A stretch of DNA of 64,000 nt from Podocnemis expansa (taxonomy: Eukaryota; Chordata; Testudines; Podocnemididae), in contig ML682067.1 of the NCBI GenBank assembly GCA_007922195.1, positions 7,840,914 through 7,904,913 of the forward strand. Direction: 5' to 3'. A model generated the notes under the pieces. It saw only the letters and a program-made list of their open reading frames with translations, had not been told where the DNA came from and ran no database searches. This document shows positions 33,465-45,470 of this stretch, piece after piece. A program made the position numbers and the translations under genes. Position 1 is the stretch's first letter; every line of letters begins with the position of its first letter.

Positions 33465-35259
33465 GGGTGTCAGATGATTAAAAGAATTAATCACAAGGTT
33501 AAAGTCTCATCTGATCACACTTTTAAATGCACTGTTACACATAATAGAACACCAAAATAAATAAGTGCTGTTGAGTGGAAGGTGTATGGGTAGGGAGAGA
33601 AGGAGGGTGCCTGTCGCTTTAAGCAGTTCACTCAGGCCCTTGAATCCTTTTTCGGCCAGCATGTGTGAGTGCTACTGACAGCAGCCACTGAGGCAGCAGC
33701 AGACAGGATCCCCCTCAAACCACAGCTCAGCAGCAACTGGATACAATAGTGGGAGGCGGGGAACATGGTGACATCAGTGCCCTCACCCCGCACTCTGCAC
33801 AGCAGACAGGCTCCCAGTCCTGAGTTGATTGGCAGGGGTAGCTTCACAGGAAGTGGGGAGGAATAAGCGGGAGCAGCAGTGGAACAAGGCGACAGGAGGA
33901 GGGGGACCCCTCTTCCTGGAGGCAGACAGTGCCTACCAGACAATGACACCTTGATATTTGTTTAAAAATACAACACAGCTTGTTTTAAAAACACGTGTTA
34001 ATGTTTTGAGTTAATCAAAGGTATTAGCTGTGGTTAATCAACAGCCCTAATTTTTAACACAAATATTTGCACTGTAAAAATATTTTTTTTAAAGTTCAGT
34101 CTGCAAGTTGAAGTATGAAGAGGCATACAAATTAGCATATTTGGCATGTAAATACCTTGCAGCAGGGCCATAACTTGGTCTTCTGGCACCAGGGGGAAGA
34201 AGCCCTAAAGGCACCCCCAACTCTGATCTGGCCTGAGACCTGATCTGGTCCAGTGGTGGGGAGCTGGAGGTGGCCCCAGTCCCCTAGCTGGGCAGGGGGT
34301 GCCTTCCCAGCTGTCCCATCAGCACCGGGCAGGGGGGCCTTCCCTGGCGAGCGTGGCCAGGGCCAGGTGTGTGTGGGGTGCCTTCCCTGCTGGCCAAGCT
34401 GAGTCCCCACTTACCTGGCTACTGGCTTTCTCCTCCTGGTCCCCCGGGTTCCAGCACCATTCCTCAGCCCTTACCTGGCCGTGGGTCCCAGGAGGCTGGA
34501 GGAGCTGCCCTTGCCGCATGGTGTGACCAGAGACTTCTTCCCCCTCAAACCCCCAGCATGCACCTGAGCATGTTCAGGGCAGGGCAGGAGATGACCTCCT
34601 CCAGCCTGGCTCCCAGAGGAATGTGCCTTCCCTCTTCAGGGTCAGGTAGAGTCAGTCTGGTGCCCTTTAAAATTCAGCACCCAGGGCTTTGCCCCTTTTG
34701 GCCCACCCTAGTTACAGCCCTGCCTTTCAGTGTTAGCTACAACAGTGCCATGCAAATGCCTATCAACATTGTACATAAGAAGAGTGTATCATCATCTCCC
34801 ATAAATGAAAACCAACTTGTTTGTCTTATGAGATGAACAAGAAGTAGGACTGAGTGGACTTACAGGCTTAACAGTTTTGCATTGTTTTGTTTTTAATGCA
34901 GTTATATAAAACTATAATTCTTTGTTTTGTAAGGCATACTTTCATGATAAAGAGACTGCATCACAGTACTTGAATGAGGTGAATTGAAAAATAGGCTTAC
35001 CTTTTTTAATGGAACAAATATTTGTAATTAAAAATGTGTAATCTGAACACTGCACACTGTGTTCTATGTTGTAATTTAAATCAGTATAGTTGAAAATGTA
35101 GAAAAACATCCCAAAATACTTATAATAAACTGAAATTGCTAGTCTATTATTGTTTAGCAGTGTGATTAAAACTGTGATTAATAGCAACTGATTTTCTAAT
35201 CTAGTTCATTTGTTTTGTGTTAAATGCTTGTGTTAACTGCAATTAGTTGACACCCCTAA
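33465..35259. mobile_element. Old hAT-like element containing a younger hAT
   Basis: The left end GGGTGTCAGATGATTAAAAG and the complement of the right end (AGGGGTGTCAACTAATTGC at 35240-35259) agree roughly, and inner copies of 'gttaatcaa' and 'gttaatgtt' occur near 33990-34050. Element 34163-34722 lies inside. No clear TSD. The boundaries are tentative. Confidence 0.4.
34163..34722. mobile_element. hAT-type MITE, 560 bp, 8-bp TSD
   Basis: Ends CAGGGCCATAACTTGG and CCTAGTTACAGCCCTG are inverted repeats. CCTTGCAG (34155-34162) and CCTTTCAG (34723-34730) flank it, an 8-bp TSD with one mismatch. The GC-rich interior holds frames such as 34369-34836, which have no domain. Confidence 0.7.
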
Positions 35260-36090
35260 TAATTTCCCTGATGTCATGCAGCCTCTGTCAGTGTTATCAC
35301 GGGAATTGGATCCGCTGTTTTCCTTCACTTGCTGCTGCCAGATGGGTTTGGGTAGATGGCCTACTCTACCCTAGAAATGCTGTGAAATGGAATGAGGGGA
35401 ACACTTGTTTTGTATCTTCCACCAAAGATTGAATGTGGGAGACTTGTCCAACTAGTTAACCCAAAAGAAGTCAGAGTAAGCAGTGGTTAAAGTACACTGA
35501 AACACAAATGAGCTCTCACTGCACCAGCAGAGGATGGGGAGCTATTTAGAATTCATTCTTATCCAGACCAAGAAGAGCCTAAAATCCATGCCCATAGTTT
35601 TTCTACTGAGGACAGGGAAGATGGCTAGATTATTTCAGGTTGTGTCTTCCCAGCCCTCCAACAGAATATTTTATTGTAAATGTGTGTTTGGGCTTGCTGT
35701 CAGTTGAGATTCTCAAAGATTGCTAGTCAGAGGGAGAAAGGTAGGGAGGGCACTTGGTTAAAGTTGAGTGTTCAAACCTACTTCTTACACTAGCCATTAT
35801 GATGAAAGGCAATTCTTCACAATTTCTTACCAATTTCAAATACATTTGCCCATTCTGGCATCAGTATCAACCAGCTGCTGAGCAGCAGCAGAGGTCTAAT
35901 GCCTTGCAGCCATAATCAAAGCATAACCTGTTTTTATTTACATGTATACTCAAGTACCTGAACAGAATGTCAACAAGCATTTAGGATATTCCTTTGCAAG
36001 AAATTTTAGCCCACTGTCTTCTGTGCCTAATACTCTTGGAAAAACTCTGCCTGAATAATTAACTGTAATGGGGGCCCAAGGCAAATAGGA
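35260..36090. other. No gene seen
   Basis: AT-rich unique-looking sequence. Confidence 0.35.
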
Positions 36091-36094
36091 CTCT

Positions 36095-36262
36095 GCAGCT
36101 GCACTCAGCATCTATTCCCAGCTCAATCACGGGCCTGCTGGGTGACCTTACATAATTTACAGTATTGTGCCTCAATTTCCCTATCTGAATTGGGGCAAAT
36201 GATACTGATTACCATTTGTAAAGCATATTTTTATCTGGATAAAAGGCAATGATGATCTAGTT
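36095..36262 (+). repeat. MIR-like core-SINE
   Basis: 'cagctcaatcacgggcctgctgggtgacctt', 'gtgcctcaatttccctatctg' and 'aaatgatactgattaccatttgtaaagca' follow the MIR order (tRNA-related region, conserved core, LINE-like tail). Confidence 0.55.
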
Positions 36263-37370
36263 GGTGTGCCAGGTTTGGTGTCAATAGTAAAGAATAATGG
36301 TGCTTAGTTCTTTTAAATTGGTAAGAGTGAACACTTGCTCTCACATTAAGAACTTGGAGAACTGTAACAGTGCCACCTGATACCTGCCATTACAATACCA
36401 TAGATATTTGAACTTCAGGTGTGCACATCTGCCTACCTATTACTAAGGATGAATAAACCTTGTGGTAGTCGGGGGGGGGGGGCACAAACAGTTCAAATTT
36501 CTGATCCTTTCCACTTATAACTTAACCTGTCTTTGAAGGATGGTTTGGTTTAGGTTAGGAAAACCTTGCTAAGGATACTATTACAGTGTATTTTTTTTTC
36601 TTCTGGGGAATTTTTTTATAGCTTTTTGTTGACAATTCTCACGGGCACCTGTCAGAACTTTCCTTTTCATTGTAACAGAACCCACTGCAGTGCATGCAGC
36701 TTTTGACTGCTTATACTATTCACATAAACTTGCACAGACAGATGCCACAGTAATGTGTGAATTCCACATAATTATAGCCTTGATGGAATTTTAAACATTT
36801 ACAAAGCTGTCTGGAAACAAATATGCACAGGATATTCCACAAATAGAGCAGTCTTCCTGATAAACCTTTACAGCAACGTTTGTGTGCCTAATTGACACAA
36901 ATTTAGGGAAAATATTCTAACATTGTTGGAAAACCTTTGAAATACTTTTTTTCTTTGCTTTTACTAGTTGCTAGCAGTGTTGCCATGTGTCTGAAAATTT
37001 TCAGTCATTTCATTTACACTATAAACTTAGCAAGGATTTTGTATTTACATTAAAATAGTATATCAGGGCCAGTTGTGATTATAGTTAAGAGGCTGTCAAA
37101 ATTTCCATTATAAACCCAATTTAAATTTCCTGGCCTCTGCCAGTTTAAAGAATACCACCGAAGCTAATACTGAAACATAACCTGCCATAATTAAACTAAC
37201 TTGAAGCCTAACTGGCAATTTTTTTAACTTCTCCCAAAATCTCTAACTTCCTCACTTACACACATATTCCTGTTTTAGACTTTCTTTGTCTTTTGAAGAC
37301 TTTCTGTAGTTTAGTGCTGGAATTAATAATTAAAGGAGGGGCTTTTTGTTTTTCTGTTCTTTTTGAGGAG
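36263..37370. other. No gene seen; 12-base G run at 36471-36482
   Basis: AT-rich. The G homopolymer is the only notable feature. Confidence 0.35.
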
Positions 37371-37379
37371 GGGTAGAGA

Positions 37380-38230
37380 GGCCAATGAGGTATCAAGGCT
37401 GCCTAGAGCCCAGAAACCAAGCCAAATTTATGCCCCCCCCCCGTAGCTCCTGCCCGCTGCACATAGCAGCCCCCCTTTGTAAGGCAGGAGAGATCCTACT
37501 CCCATCCCTCCAACCCCTGGGACATAGCTCTGTAGGGTCCAAGCCTCCAGGTGCTGCTGATAGGCTGCAGGAAGGCACTGGACTGGATTAAGGGACCATG
37601 GAGCCCTAGACTGCCCAATTTTAGGGCTCTGCCACCCCATTGTTCAAACCAGCCTGGTGGCAGAGTGGCCTCCTTGGAAGGTGCCGAGCCAGTGCTGAGG
37701 CTGGCGTGTGGCAGCTGTGCTCCTGGGGCCAAGCCAGCTGACATGTGGGATGGCTCCCAGCAGCAGTGCTCCAAGGCTGGGAGCACTGTTGGATCACTGT
37801 AGTAGGGTCTCAGGGCTGTGAGCCAGCCAGGTCGGTCTGAGTCATGGGGGCCCCGCCATGGTGGCCCGATAGCACTCCAGGCCCTGGAGAATCACTACTG
37901 GTGGCCATGCTGTGCCCAGGTGCTAGAGAGCAGCTGCCACATTCCAGCCTGCTCCACCGCTTGGGACAGACCAGCAGACGTGGGGCAGGTTGGGAGCACC
38001 ACAGACATCAGCATCTGGTCCTAGGGCTTGAGCTGCCCCCCCCCCCCCCCCCGGCTGGGTCCCCTCTAGTGCCATGATCTGCATCATCACATTGGGAGAC
38101 AGGGTAGGGCCATGAAACAGGGCAGCTCTGGTTGGGGCCTCTTTAATCCATCCTTGGCCTGGCACCTCCTGTAGCCTAGCACGCGGGGGCTCGCCCGCCC
38201 CCTGCCCATCCGCTGTCATTAAGTACTGGG
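37380..38230. other. GC-rich unclassified block with a 17-base C run
   Basis: About 850 bp of much higher GC than its flanks. The C homopolymer spans 38036-38052. Several overlapping frames on both strands (37385-38219) lack domains. Possibly the body of an old hAT-like or LTR insertion, but no termini were found. Confidence 0.3.
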
Positions 38231-39355
38231 GAAGGCACTAACACTTTAAGAAGAGGACAGATGCATATGATCAGTGCATCCACGTACACTCTTGTCACTT
38301 CAATCCCACCTTCCTTTGTCATCAAATGTCTTGGCCTTCTCTCCAGAATGCATGGTGGAAGGGTCTCAGAGCTCAGGCTGAAGTCTGAGCCTTGAAGCCT
38401 ACATAACAATGGAGCAACAAGTGTCTAGCTGCTGTGGAGATGTATCCAAAGTGGCAGACCTCTCCTCCACTTCTCAAATCAGACCAGAGGAGTGGATAGC
38501 ATTTTACAATGACTGTTCCATAAATGGAATCTTCCCCAACATCCAAGATTTTTCTTAAGCTACTGGTGCTGGGTATCCAACTTCAGATATCTTCTGAAAA
38601 ATCGAGCCCTTCCAAAGTGTCAGAAGTCTGGCATCAAAAATTACTTTTCATTTCTGAAAATTTTGGCTTTATAGCTCAGCCATGGAACAAAAAGGGCAAG
38701 CTCACATCTCGCATATATAGCCAAAAGGCTGCAGCAGTTGGGGAAGCAGACAGTTGTGATAGTGGCAGAAAGGGCTAATGGTGGCAGCTGGGATTTAGCA
38801 GTTATGACTGAGTCTTTGTTCAATCAAACCCCCAAGTCAAAGTCAAATTGGAGCAGTCCAGTCCTGTGCAAAAAGCCCAGTGTTCTCAGAGCTGTATTCC
38901 CACCTCCAAGTATAGAGCGTAGAGTTGTCTTGGGCTAAGATTTATTAAACCAGTGTAAAGTTACCTCTGTGAGGCTTGTGTTCTGTATAATAACTATTCT
39001 AAAATCCATTATGCAGTCTCTTCTAGCACCCATTTCATTGTAATATGTAAAATGGATTGTAGAGTGACTTGTATTTTTTAAGAACCTAAAGATACTAGCC
39101 TTCAGTATATTGTAGATTAATTGACTGTGAAATTACAGTTTAAACAGCAGAACCTCTTTAAAGTGTTAGAACTGTAAAGAAGCAGTCAGACAAATGAGCT
39201 TTCATTACTTTGGAAAGAGTAAAAACAGCTGAACTTTTCTTTCAAATTTTGGCCAACATTTAATCTAAAGACCCAAAAGAGGAAATCAGGTTATCAGTTC
39301 CTTACAAAGAAAGAGTACAGTTCTGTAGCTAGTGTTAATGCCATAATATTACAGA
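38231..39355. other. No gene seen
   Basis: AT-rich with scattered short frames. Confidence 0.35.
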
Positions 39356-39360
39356 AAGAA

Positions 39361-39515
39361 AGTAGGTGAAATAATATCTTTTACTGGATCAACCTGGTAC
39401 TAAAAGAGACATACTTTTGGACTATGTGTGTACAGCTACCTGCCCACAGAAAAGCACATCTTTCACCAGCAGAAGCTGGTTCAATAACAAATATTGCTTC
39501 ACCTACCCACACTCT
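39361..39515. mobile_element. Fold-back retroelement tail copy
   Basis: The left arm 'agtaggtgaaataatatctttt' with 'actggatcaacctgg' and the complement of the right arm (39452-39510, 'ggtaggtgaagcaatatttg') agree, giving an imperfect hairpin. It resembles a reptile dispersed tail family ('attggaccaacttctgttgg') that I remember as a short inverted repeat. It has the same architecture as the PLE fold-backs, but a different sequence. Confidence 0.45.
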
Positions 39516-39519
39516 CTAT

Positions 39520-41435
39520 TGAAACACTACAGCATAAATACTGAAACTTTTTAAAATTAGTGCTAGCAAATTCTTTATTTAAGTTCTAAGAGAAATATCC
39601 ACTATGCATTGTACTCTGTACAGACTTTGCCATTAGGGCACAGAGGAGGTGACTTTTATTTCTGTGAATTGTATAGGTAGTATTTTAAGATATTTAATAA
39701 TTCATTTAGAATTCCAAAACAATTCATATTTGTTCAGTCTTCTGTTAATCTTTTATATGACCTTATTTTAATGCCTTTAAACTATGTCTTTGGAATGCCT
39801 GGTCCTGTATTTCCATGGACAATAATGTGATTGGATTTCAAGATACTCTTAACTGAGAAATGAACTCAAAGTTGTCTAAATTCTAGAATATTTGCATTTG
39901 CATTCTTAATGGATTTGTTTTCAACCTATAATTAATGGCACTATATCATCTCATACCAGCTAAGATCTGACCCACAACTTCCTAACTTAAAACTGCAGAT
40001 TAATGTGTATGTTGTAGAAAGTGAAAAGAAATAGCATCTTTGGGTGGACAGTTGTTCAAAAGCATGTCCTTTTGTTAACACCCAGTTTCTTCTTCTTTCC
40101 CTCTCCTCCCCATAGAATCTACTCACTGGATAGATTTAGGGTTTAGAGTCGTAGCTCCCTTAATTTCTTTAATGGGTTTACTCCAAGCTAAAACTGCAAA
40201 GTGAAATAAATAAGATCACTTGATGAATTTCTCCATTTTCAGTAGAAAGCTAGATTTGTCTTTCCCACAATCCACCTTTCCTTCTCTTCTTTTGTACATT
40301 TTGGAGAGAGCCTGCTAATAAATGAAGTAAGAAAGCAGCCTGCTCCCTTAAAGTCGTCTTAGCTTAATTCTCTTCCCATCCCCTATGTTTCCATGGGAAA
40401 CAAAGGCCAGTTTAGCTACTCACTTTAATCCAGTCCTGAAGGCCTTTTCTCAGAAAATATTACTGATCAGTGTGTTTGAAGAGGAACTGAGGACAGTAAG
40501 GGTAGGAGGAGGCTGAGTAGAAAAGACAGGGGCAGTCCCAGTTGACCGAGTCTCTGGTCACGTCTATACAACTAAACATTCCATTCCAAGAAGAAGATTT
40601 TAACCTTTTCAAAACTTATTTTAAAAATAATTTCTTTAAAATAAATCATAGACAAAACAGAATTCATTTGAAAAGAAAATGAAGAACAAAATGTTTCTCC
40701 TCTAGTGAACTACTGTTTTCCAACTGAGAGAAAATCATTGTCAGAATAAATTCTGACCAGTTTGAATGCTAAGCGCTGTACAGATAAGTAACAACAAAAT
40801 ATTACAAAACAACACAGACTTTTCAGTAACAACACTGGACTAGGAGATGGTCACATGGCTTGCAGTGTCCTTCTGAACATTTCATACAGATTCACTGCAG
40901 TCATATCAGCTGTACTATGAACAGTACTGTAGTCAGCTATTGCTTGCTTGTCTCTTTTCTTATGATGCATCTTTTTGTTCTCATTACAGAGTCTATTGTT
41001 AATTTGTATGTGGTGGGCTGCAATCATTATGAAGGACCTGTCTGTTGAATGATATATAAATATATTTTTATATATGTATAAAAAACAAATTTTTTGTTAT
41101 CATAAAGACTCAGTCCAGAAGACAACAGGAGGGCAAAGTGGAACAAACTATGGGGTAACTTTAAGGCTGCATATTTAGCAAGGATCTTTAGTACTCAGAA
41201 TAATTTTGATCCAACTGAAATCTTTTTCTTAACTTTCACCCATTTCATTTACATTTACCTCAGCCTATTTCTCATGTTTTTTTTTTCTTAACCAGCTCCC
41301 CCCTGCCCCTTGTGTACCACCATCTGTGAAGGATACACAAAGCAAAATTCTTGCTTCTGCAAAATATATGCTCATGGCAGGATGGGTTCTGACTCCTTAA
41401 AAGTAAGGGTCAGTCCCCTCCTAATGCTCCACTGG
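39520..41435. other. No gene seen
   Basis: AT-rich unique-looking sequence. No ORF of note. Confidence 0.35.
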
Positions 41436-41439
41436 GAGT

Positions 41440-41633
41440 GCCTGTATGATAGTTCAAGATGTAATTGTAGCACATGTAGACCCAAGCTAGCGTTGATCTA
41501 CTCAGCAGTAACAAGGTAGCTAGTGCAGGCTATACTGAAGTCCATGCTGCTGCAGCTTCCCTGCTGTTGATACCTGTCCTGGCCAGATTACATGTGCTAT
41601 GATCATACCTCCACTTGCAGTGTAGACATATCC
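41440..41633. mobile_element. MITE remnant with inner palindrome
   Basis: Ends CAGTGTAGACATATCC on the right. The inner arms GTAATTGTAGCACATGTAGAC (41461-41481) and AGATTACATGTGCTATGATC (about 41585-41604) are partly complementary. The left terminus is not clear. Confidence 0.4.
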
Positions 41634-41639
41634 TGAGCT

Positions 41640-42989
41640 CTGTTGCTGGGCTATCAAAGCGGATCAAGTGTGAGAGCACTATGCCTGGTTTTTCTAGAAG
41701 CTGATGTATGACATTTTTGTCTGTTAACTTTTAGGAACAGTTAGTAGAATTGGAGGCTGTTTAAGTAATCAACATTCAGAAAAAGCTAAACTGTCCAGTC
41801 AGAAAAAAGGTTAGGTTTGATTGATCAGTTGATCACTGACAATGACTGGCAGGAAACCATTCAAAACACAAGATATTCCTAGCCCTGCTGACAGCACATC
41901 CAGGCTCAAGGGCAAAATAATTGATGGCTGCCCAAGAAAGCGAGGGCTGAGGTATAAGACCATGGGTGGCAAGTGAAACTTCCCCCTGGGGAGGTTACCC
42001 CCCCATTTCATGTTTTCTGCCTGAGCCCCCACCCACGCTCACCCTTTCCCAACCCCTTACGCTGCCCCGGCCCCACTCAGTCTGCTGTCTTCCACACACA
42101 CATACCCTTCCCCCCTGGTAGCAGTTAACAGTGTGGGGGCTAGGTGAGGAAGAGGGACACAGTCAGCAGCAGAGCCAGAAAGCGCCTAGAGCAGAATGGG
42201 CATGAAGTGTGGGCAAGAATTTGGACAGAAGAGACAAGAGAAGCTTCACCCACTGCCCCTCACCTGAGCCCTTAAGAGGTGTATTGGTCTCATGCAAGTG
42301 CTTTGTGAAAAACTCATTTCTGTGAAGAGGAAGGGCAGATGTCCACTTTCTTGTTCTCTTCCCCCAGAAGAGACTTTCAGTCAGATACCAAGTGACCTCA
42401 CTTTCTATAGCTAGCCCACTTGCAACAAGCTTCTGAGGTTTGCTCCTAACCTCCATGTTCCTCAATACATATTGTCTTCTGTTTCTTTATCTGAGACAAG
42501 GGAATGCATTGTCAAAAGGAATAAAGATAATGTGTCAGTTTATAGTGACCTACCTGCGATTATTTTTCACACCTTTCTTGGTTAAGGGTCTATGAAAACA
42601 ATGTCACTACTTTTCCAGAATAAAAGTTTACATATAATACAACAACTGTAAATCCCAGAGCCAAAAAGTCACTCTCTTCTTTTATCAAAGACTGTTTTAT
42701 AGTAAATGTGCTAAACTTTAGAATCCATTCTCTTTTAAAAGGCTACTTTTATGATCTTATTAGATTTGGTTAATGGAAAAAATATGTGCTACACTTTAAT
42801 ATAGGTTAGTCAGCTTTAGGGGGCTTACCAACATAAAGAAGTATTCAGTTATCTTGTACTACATTACACCAAATAATATCTAAAGACCTACATCAAAAAC
42901 ACTTAAGCAATGTGTAGCACAGCTAGTTAGTCTGTTTACATTTAGGGATACGTGTGGCTTTGGAACACCAATGCAGGTGTCTTTATTGG
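41640..42989. other. No gene seen
   Basis: Mixed composition; C-rich near 42000-42115. No recognisable domain in any frame. Confidence 0.35.
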
Positions 42990-43002
42990 CAGGGTTAGGA
43001 CT
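42990..43002. repeat. 13-bp TSD of PLE insertion (left)
   Basis: CAGGGTTAGGACT, repeated exactly at 43935-43947. Confidence 0.85.
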
Positions 43003-43934
43003 ATTTCAAAAGGGATAGCCGTGTCAGTCTAGTCCAGTAAAAAAAAACAAGGAGTTGTGTGGCACTTTAAGACTAACAGATTTATTTTTTGCATGAGCGT
43101 TCGTGGCACAAGATCCCATTTCCTCAGATGCTTTGAAGATGGGTGAACTTACAGAAAGGAATGAAACTAAATGCAAGGGGGTGTAAAACATAGGATCAGG
43201 TCATAAAGTAACAGCAAATCAGAGCAGTTTACAGGCTCAAACCATGGGAAGCCTGAAGTCAAATTACCCTTTGTAATGGGAAAAGAACCCATAGTCTCGA
43301 TTCAGTCCTGCTTTCACAGAATTTAACTTGCATATTAATTCGAGTTCAGCTGTTTCTCTTTGAAGTCTTGATATCCCAGGTACATCTCTAATGACAGTTG
43401 TTAAGAAATCCGTCATCGAGTGATTAGGAAGATGGAAGTGCTCAGCAACTGGTTTCTTTGTTCTTTGATTTCTGATATCAGCTCTGTGCTCATTCAGCCT
43501 CTTACGGAGCGATCGTCCTGTTTGTCCAATATATAAGGTGTTGGGGCATTTCTTGCAGATGATGGCATAGATCACATTAGTAGATGAGCAGGTAAATGAG
43601 CCTTTGATGGAGTAGCAGGCTTGATTAGGACCTATGATGGTGTCTGTTGTGTAGATACGTGGGCAGACTTGGCAGTGTGGTTTTTTGCAGGGGTGTGTGC
43701 CTGCTTCAATGTTCCTGTTGTTATATCTGTAGTTGCTGGTGAGTATCTGTTTAAGATTAGGGGGCTGCCTATAAGCAAGGAGTGGTCTGTCTTCTTGCAT
43801 TTAGTTTCATTCCTTTCTGTAAGTTCACCCATCTTCGAAGCATCTGAGGAAGTGGGATCTTGTCCCATGAAAGCTCATGCAAAAAATAAATCTGTTAATC
43901 TTAAAGTGCCACACAACTCCTTGTTTTTTTTTTA
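43003..43934 (-). mobile_element. Penelope-like element, 932 bp, inverted flanks
   Basis: The insertion lies between two identical 13-bp target repeats. About 150 bp at each end (43046-43183 and 43793-43930) are inverted copies of each other: both carry ACAAGGAGTTGTGTGGCACT and, further in, AGATGGGTGAACTTACAGAA. The left (3') end continues into a 43-bp tail with 'gggatagccgtgtcagtct'. Between the flanks lies an open GIY-YIG ORF on the minus strand. PLEs encode an RT fused to a GIY-YIG endonuclease, are 5' truncated and often carry terminal repeats in direct or inverted arrangement. Here the RT is absent. The tail reappears, truncated, at 8904, 12746, 53304, 55270 and 63150. Confidence 0.85.
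43264..43800 (-). CDS. PLE GIY-YIG endonuclease domain (C-terminal part of PLE polyprotein)
   Basis: 178 open codons ending in TAG. Residues 5-20 (RPLLAYRQPPNLKQIL) match the linker that follows the PLE reverse transcriptase. C38, C43 and C46 (CKKPHCQVC) form the CX2-5C cysteine cluster typical of PLEs. The nuclease core is VIYAI (76-80), then YIGQTG (90-95), the Arg-rich helix RSLRKRLNEHR (96-106) and PVAEHFHLPNH (117-127). The end, KLNSVKAGLNRDY, matches the usual PLE close. The family's role is to nick target DNA for retrotransposition. The start Met lies at the junction with the inverted flank and is likely accidental; the RT portion was lost. Whether it is expressed is unknown. Confidence 0.8.
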   Translation of the reverse strand: MQEDRPLLAYRQPPNLKQILTSNYRYNNRNIEAGTHPCKKPHCQVCPRIYTTDTIIGPNQACYSIKGSFTCSSTNVIYAIICKKCPNTLYIGQTGRSLRKRLNEHRADIRNQRTKKPVAEHFHLPNHSMTDFLTTVIRDVPGISRLQRETAELELICKLNSVKAGLNRDYGFFSHYKG

Positions 43935-43947
43935 CAGGGTTAGGACT
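43935..43947. repeat. 13-bp TSD of PLE insertion (right)
   Basis: Exact repeat of 42990-43002. Confidence 0.85.
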
Positions 43948-44588
43948 GCCCTGTCAGTAACTAATCATGGTTGGAATGTGCTAGGGCAAGAGCCAATGCT
44001 TCTGCTTCAGTTATAATCAATTTGTTTGGCCCCCAACCTTCCTCTAACTGAAGGCAGCACCATAAGTTCTGAAAGGTATGTCAGTATTTTTAGGAGCACT
44101 GATTTTTGGTAAGGGAATATGTGACGATGATAGTGGGAAAACTTCACTTCCCTGACCCCTAAAGTCTACTTTGTGCTATCAGCAACATGGTCAGAGCCTC
44201 TTGTAGGACTCTGTCAGGATCATGGCAATCTCCTCTGCTATAATAGTTCAGCCATAGAGTCGATAGTATGGAAATGTCATGTGAGATTCCATAGCTTTAA
44301 ATGCAAAACATCTAGGCTTTAAAGCCGAAATTCTCATGCCTTTAGTTACAGATGAACACAGTGTATCTTCCCTGTAATTCTTCTAGAATTATAACACTTT
44401 GGGTATAGACTTTAACTTACAAGAACATTGATTAATTTCAGATGGATTTTGTAAGAAATTTAGTATCCTATGTCAATGCATGATCAATTATCTCAGTGAT
44501 GAAACCATACAGACTGCTTAAACTTCCCCTATTTTCAAAACTGAGAACTTGTGCACTTGCTACACTTTATGAAATTATTTTAGGATTA
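43948..44588. other. No gene seen
   Basis: AT-rich unique-looking sequence. Confidence 0.35.
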
Positions 44589-44589
44589 A

Positions 44590-45470
44590 TGGCAGTCCCC
44601 ACTCCGGCCATAATTAAAAGAATCTGAAGGATACTTTCAAAGGAAAAAATGTTCTACTGCAGAACCAAGAAACATTCCCAAATATGGTGATCAACTAATC
44701 CCTGAGCATGTGGACAAGATTTCCCTACCAGCCAGACATCCAAAAAAGAATTCTCTGCAACAAGCCAGAATCCACTCCATCTAGCATCCCATCATAGGCC
44801 ATTGGTTTATTTATTACTAGTAGATGAAGATCAATTAATTGCTAAGTTAGGATGTCCTATCATACCATTCTCTGCAAATTTTGTTAAGTCATCTTAATAA
44901 AGTCAACTTAACCCTTAAAGTTGACTTTAAGGGTGAGAGTTATTAAGTTGACTTAACTGAGTGCTTAAGTTGACTTAATGAACTCCAAATGTGGCCCTGG
45001 AGTTGCTTAAGTCAACTTAAGGCTGGTTAAGTTGACTTAAGCTTCAGTGTAGACATACCCATGGAGTCGTCTTTCATGAGGAGGTTTTCCATTCCACTAA
45101 TCATCCTATTAGCCCTTCTCTTCACTTGTTCCCATTTCATTTCATCTTTCTTGAACACAGGAGACCAGAACTGCACATCCTTTTCCAGATGAGGTCTCAC
45201 CAGTGCCTTGTATAACAGTACTAACACCTTGCTGTTTCTGCTGGAAATACTTCATCTGGTGCATCCTAAGACTGCATTAGCTTTTTTCCACAGCCACATC
45301 ACACTGATGACTCATGGTCATCCTGTGATCAACCAGGGCCGCCTTCTTCTCTGTCACTTCTAACTGAATGAAGCAGGTGTGCTCTGGGGAGAAGTAGTCT
45401 GTGATCATGTATTTAAAGACAGTGTCACAATGCATATGCCCATGGGCTCTCAACTACAGATGTGCAGGCA
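44590..45470 (-). mobile_element. CR1 3' part, split by a MITE
   Basis: 44590-44884 matches the CR1 3' UTR seen at 11400-11700 ('aagaattctctgcaacaagcc'). After a MITE, 45061-45240 encodes on - a C-terminal CR1 segment ([34 protein letters not shown]), equivalent to [18 protein letters not shown] in the copy at 30.7 kb. 45240-45470 continues the degraded element. Many stops. Confidence 0.65.
44885..45060. mobile_element. MITE with repeated TTAAGTTGACTTAA palindromes
   Basis: Inserted in the CR1 copy. The right end is CAGTGTAGACATACCC. The interior has at least six TTAAGTTGACTTAA or AAGTCAACTT motifs. No ORF. The left boundary is uncertain. Confidence 0.55.

Noticed and set aside
34369..34836. 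155-codon plus-strand frame
   Set aside because: It crosses the right boundary of the hAT MITE at 34722 and has no domain.
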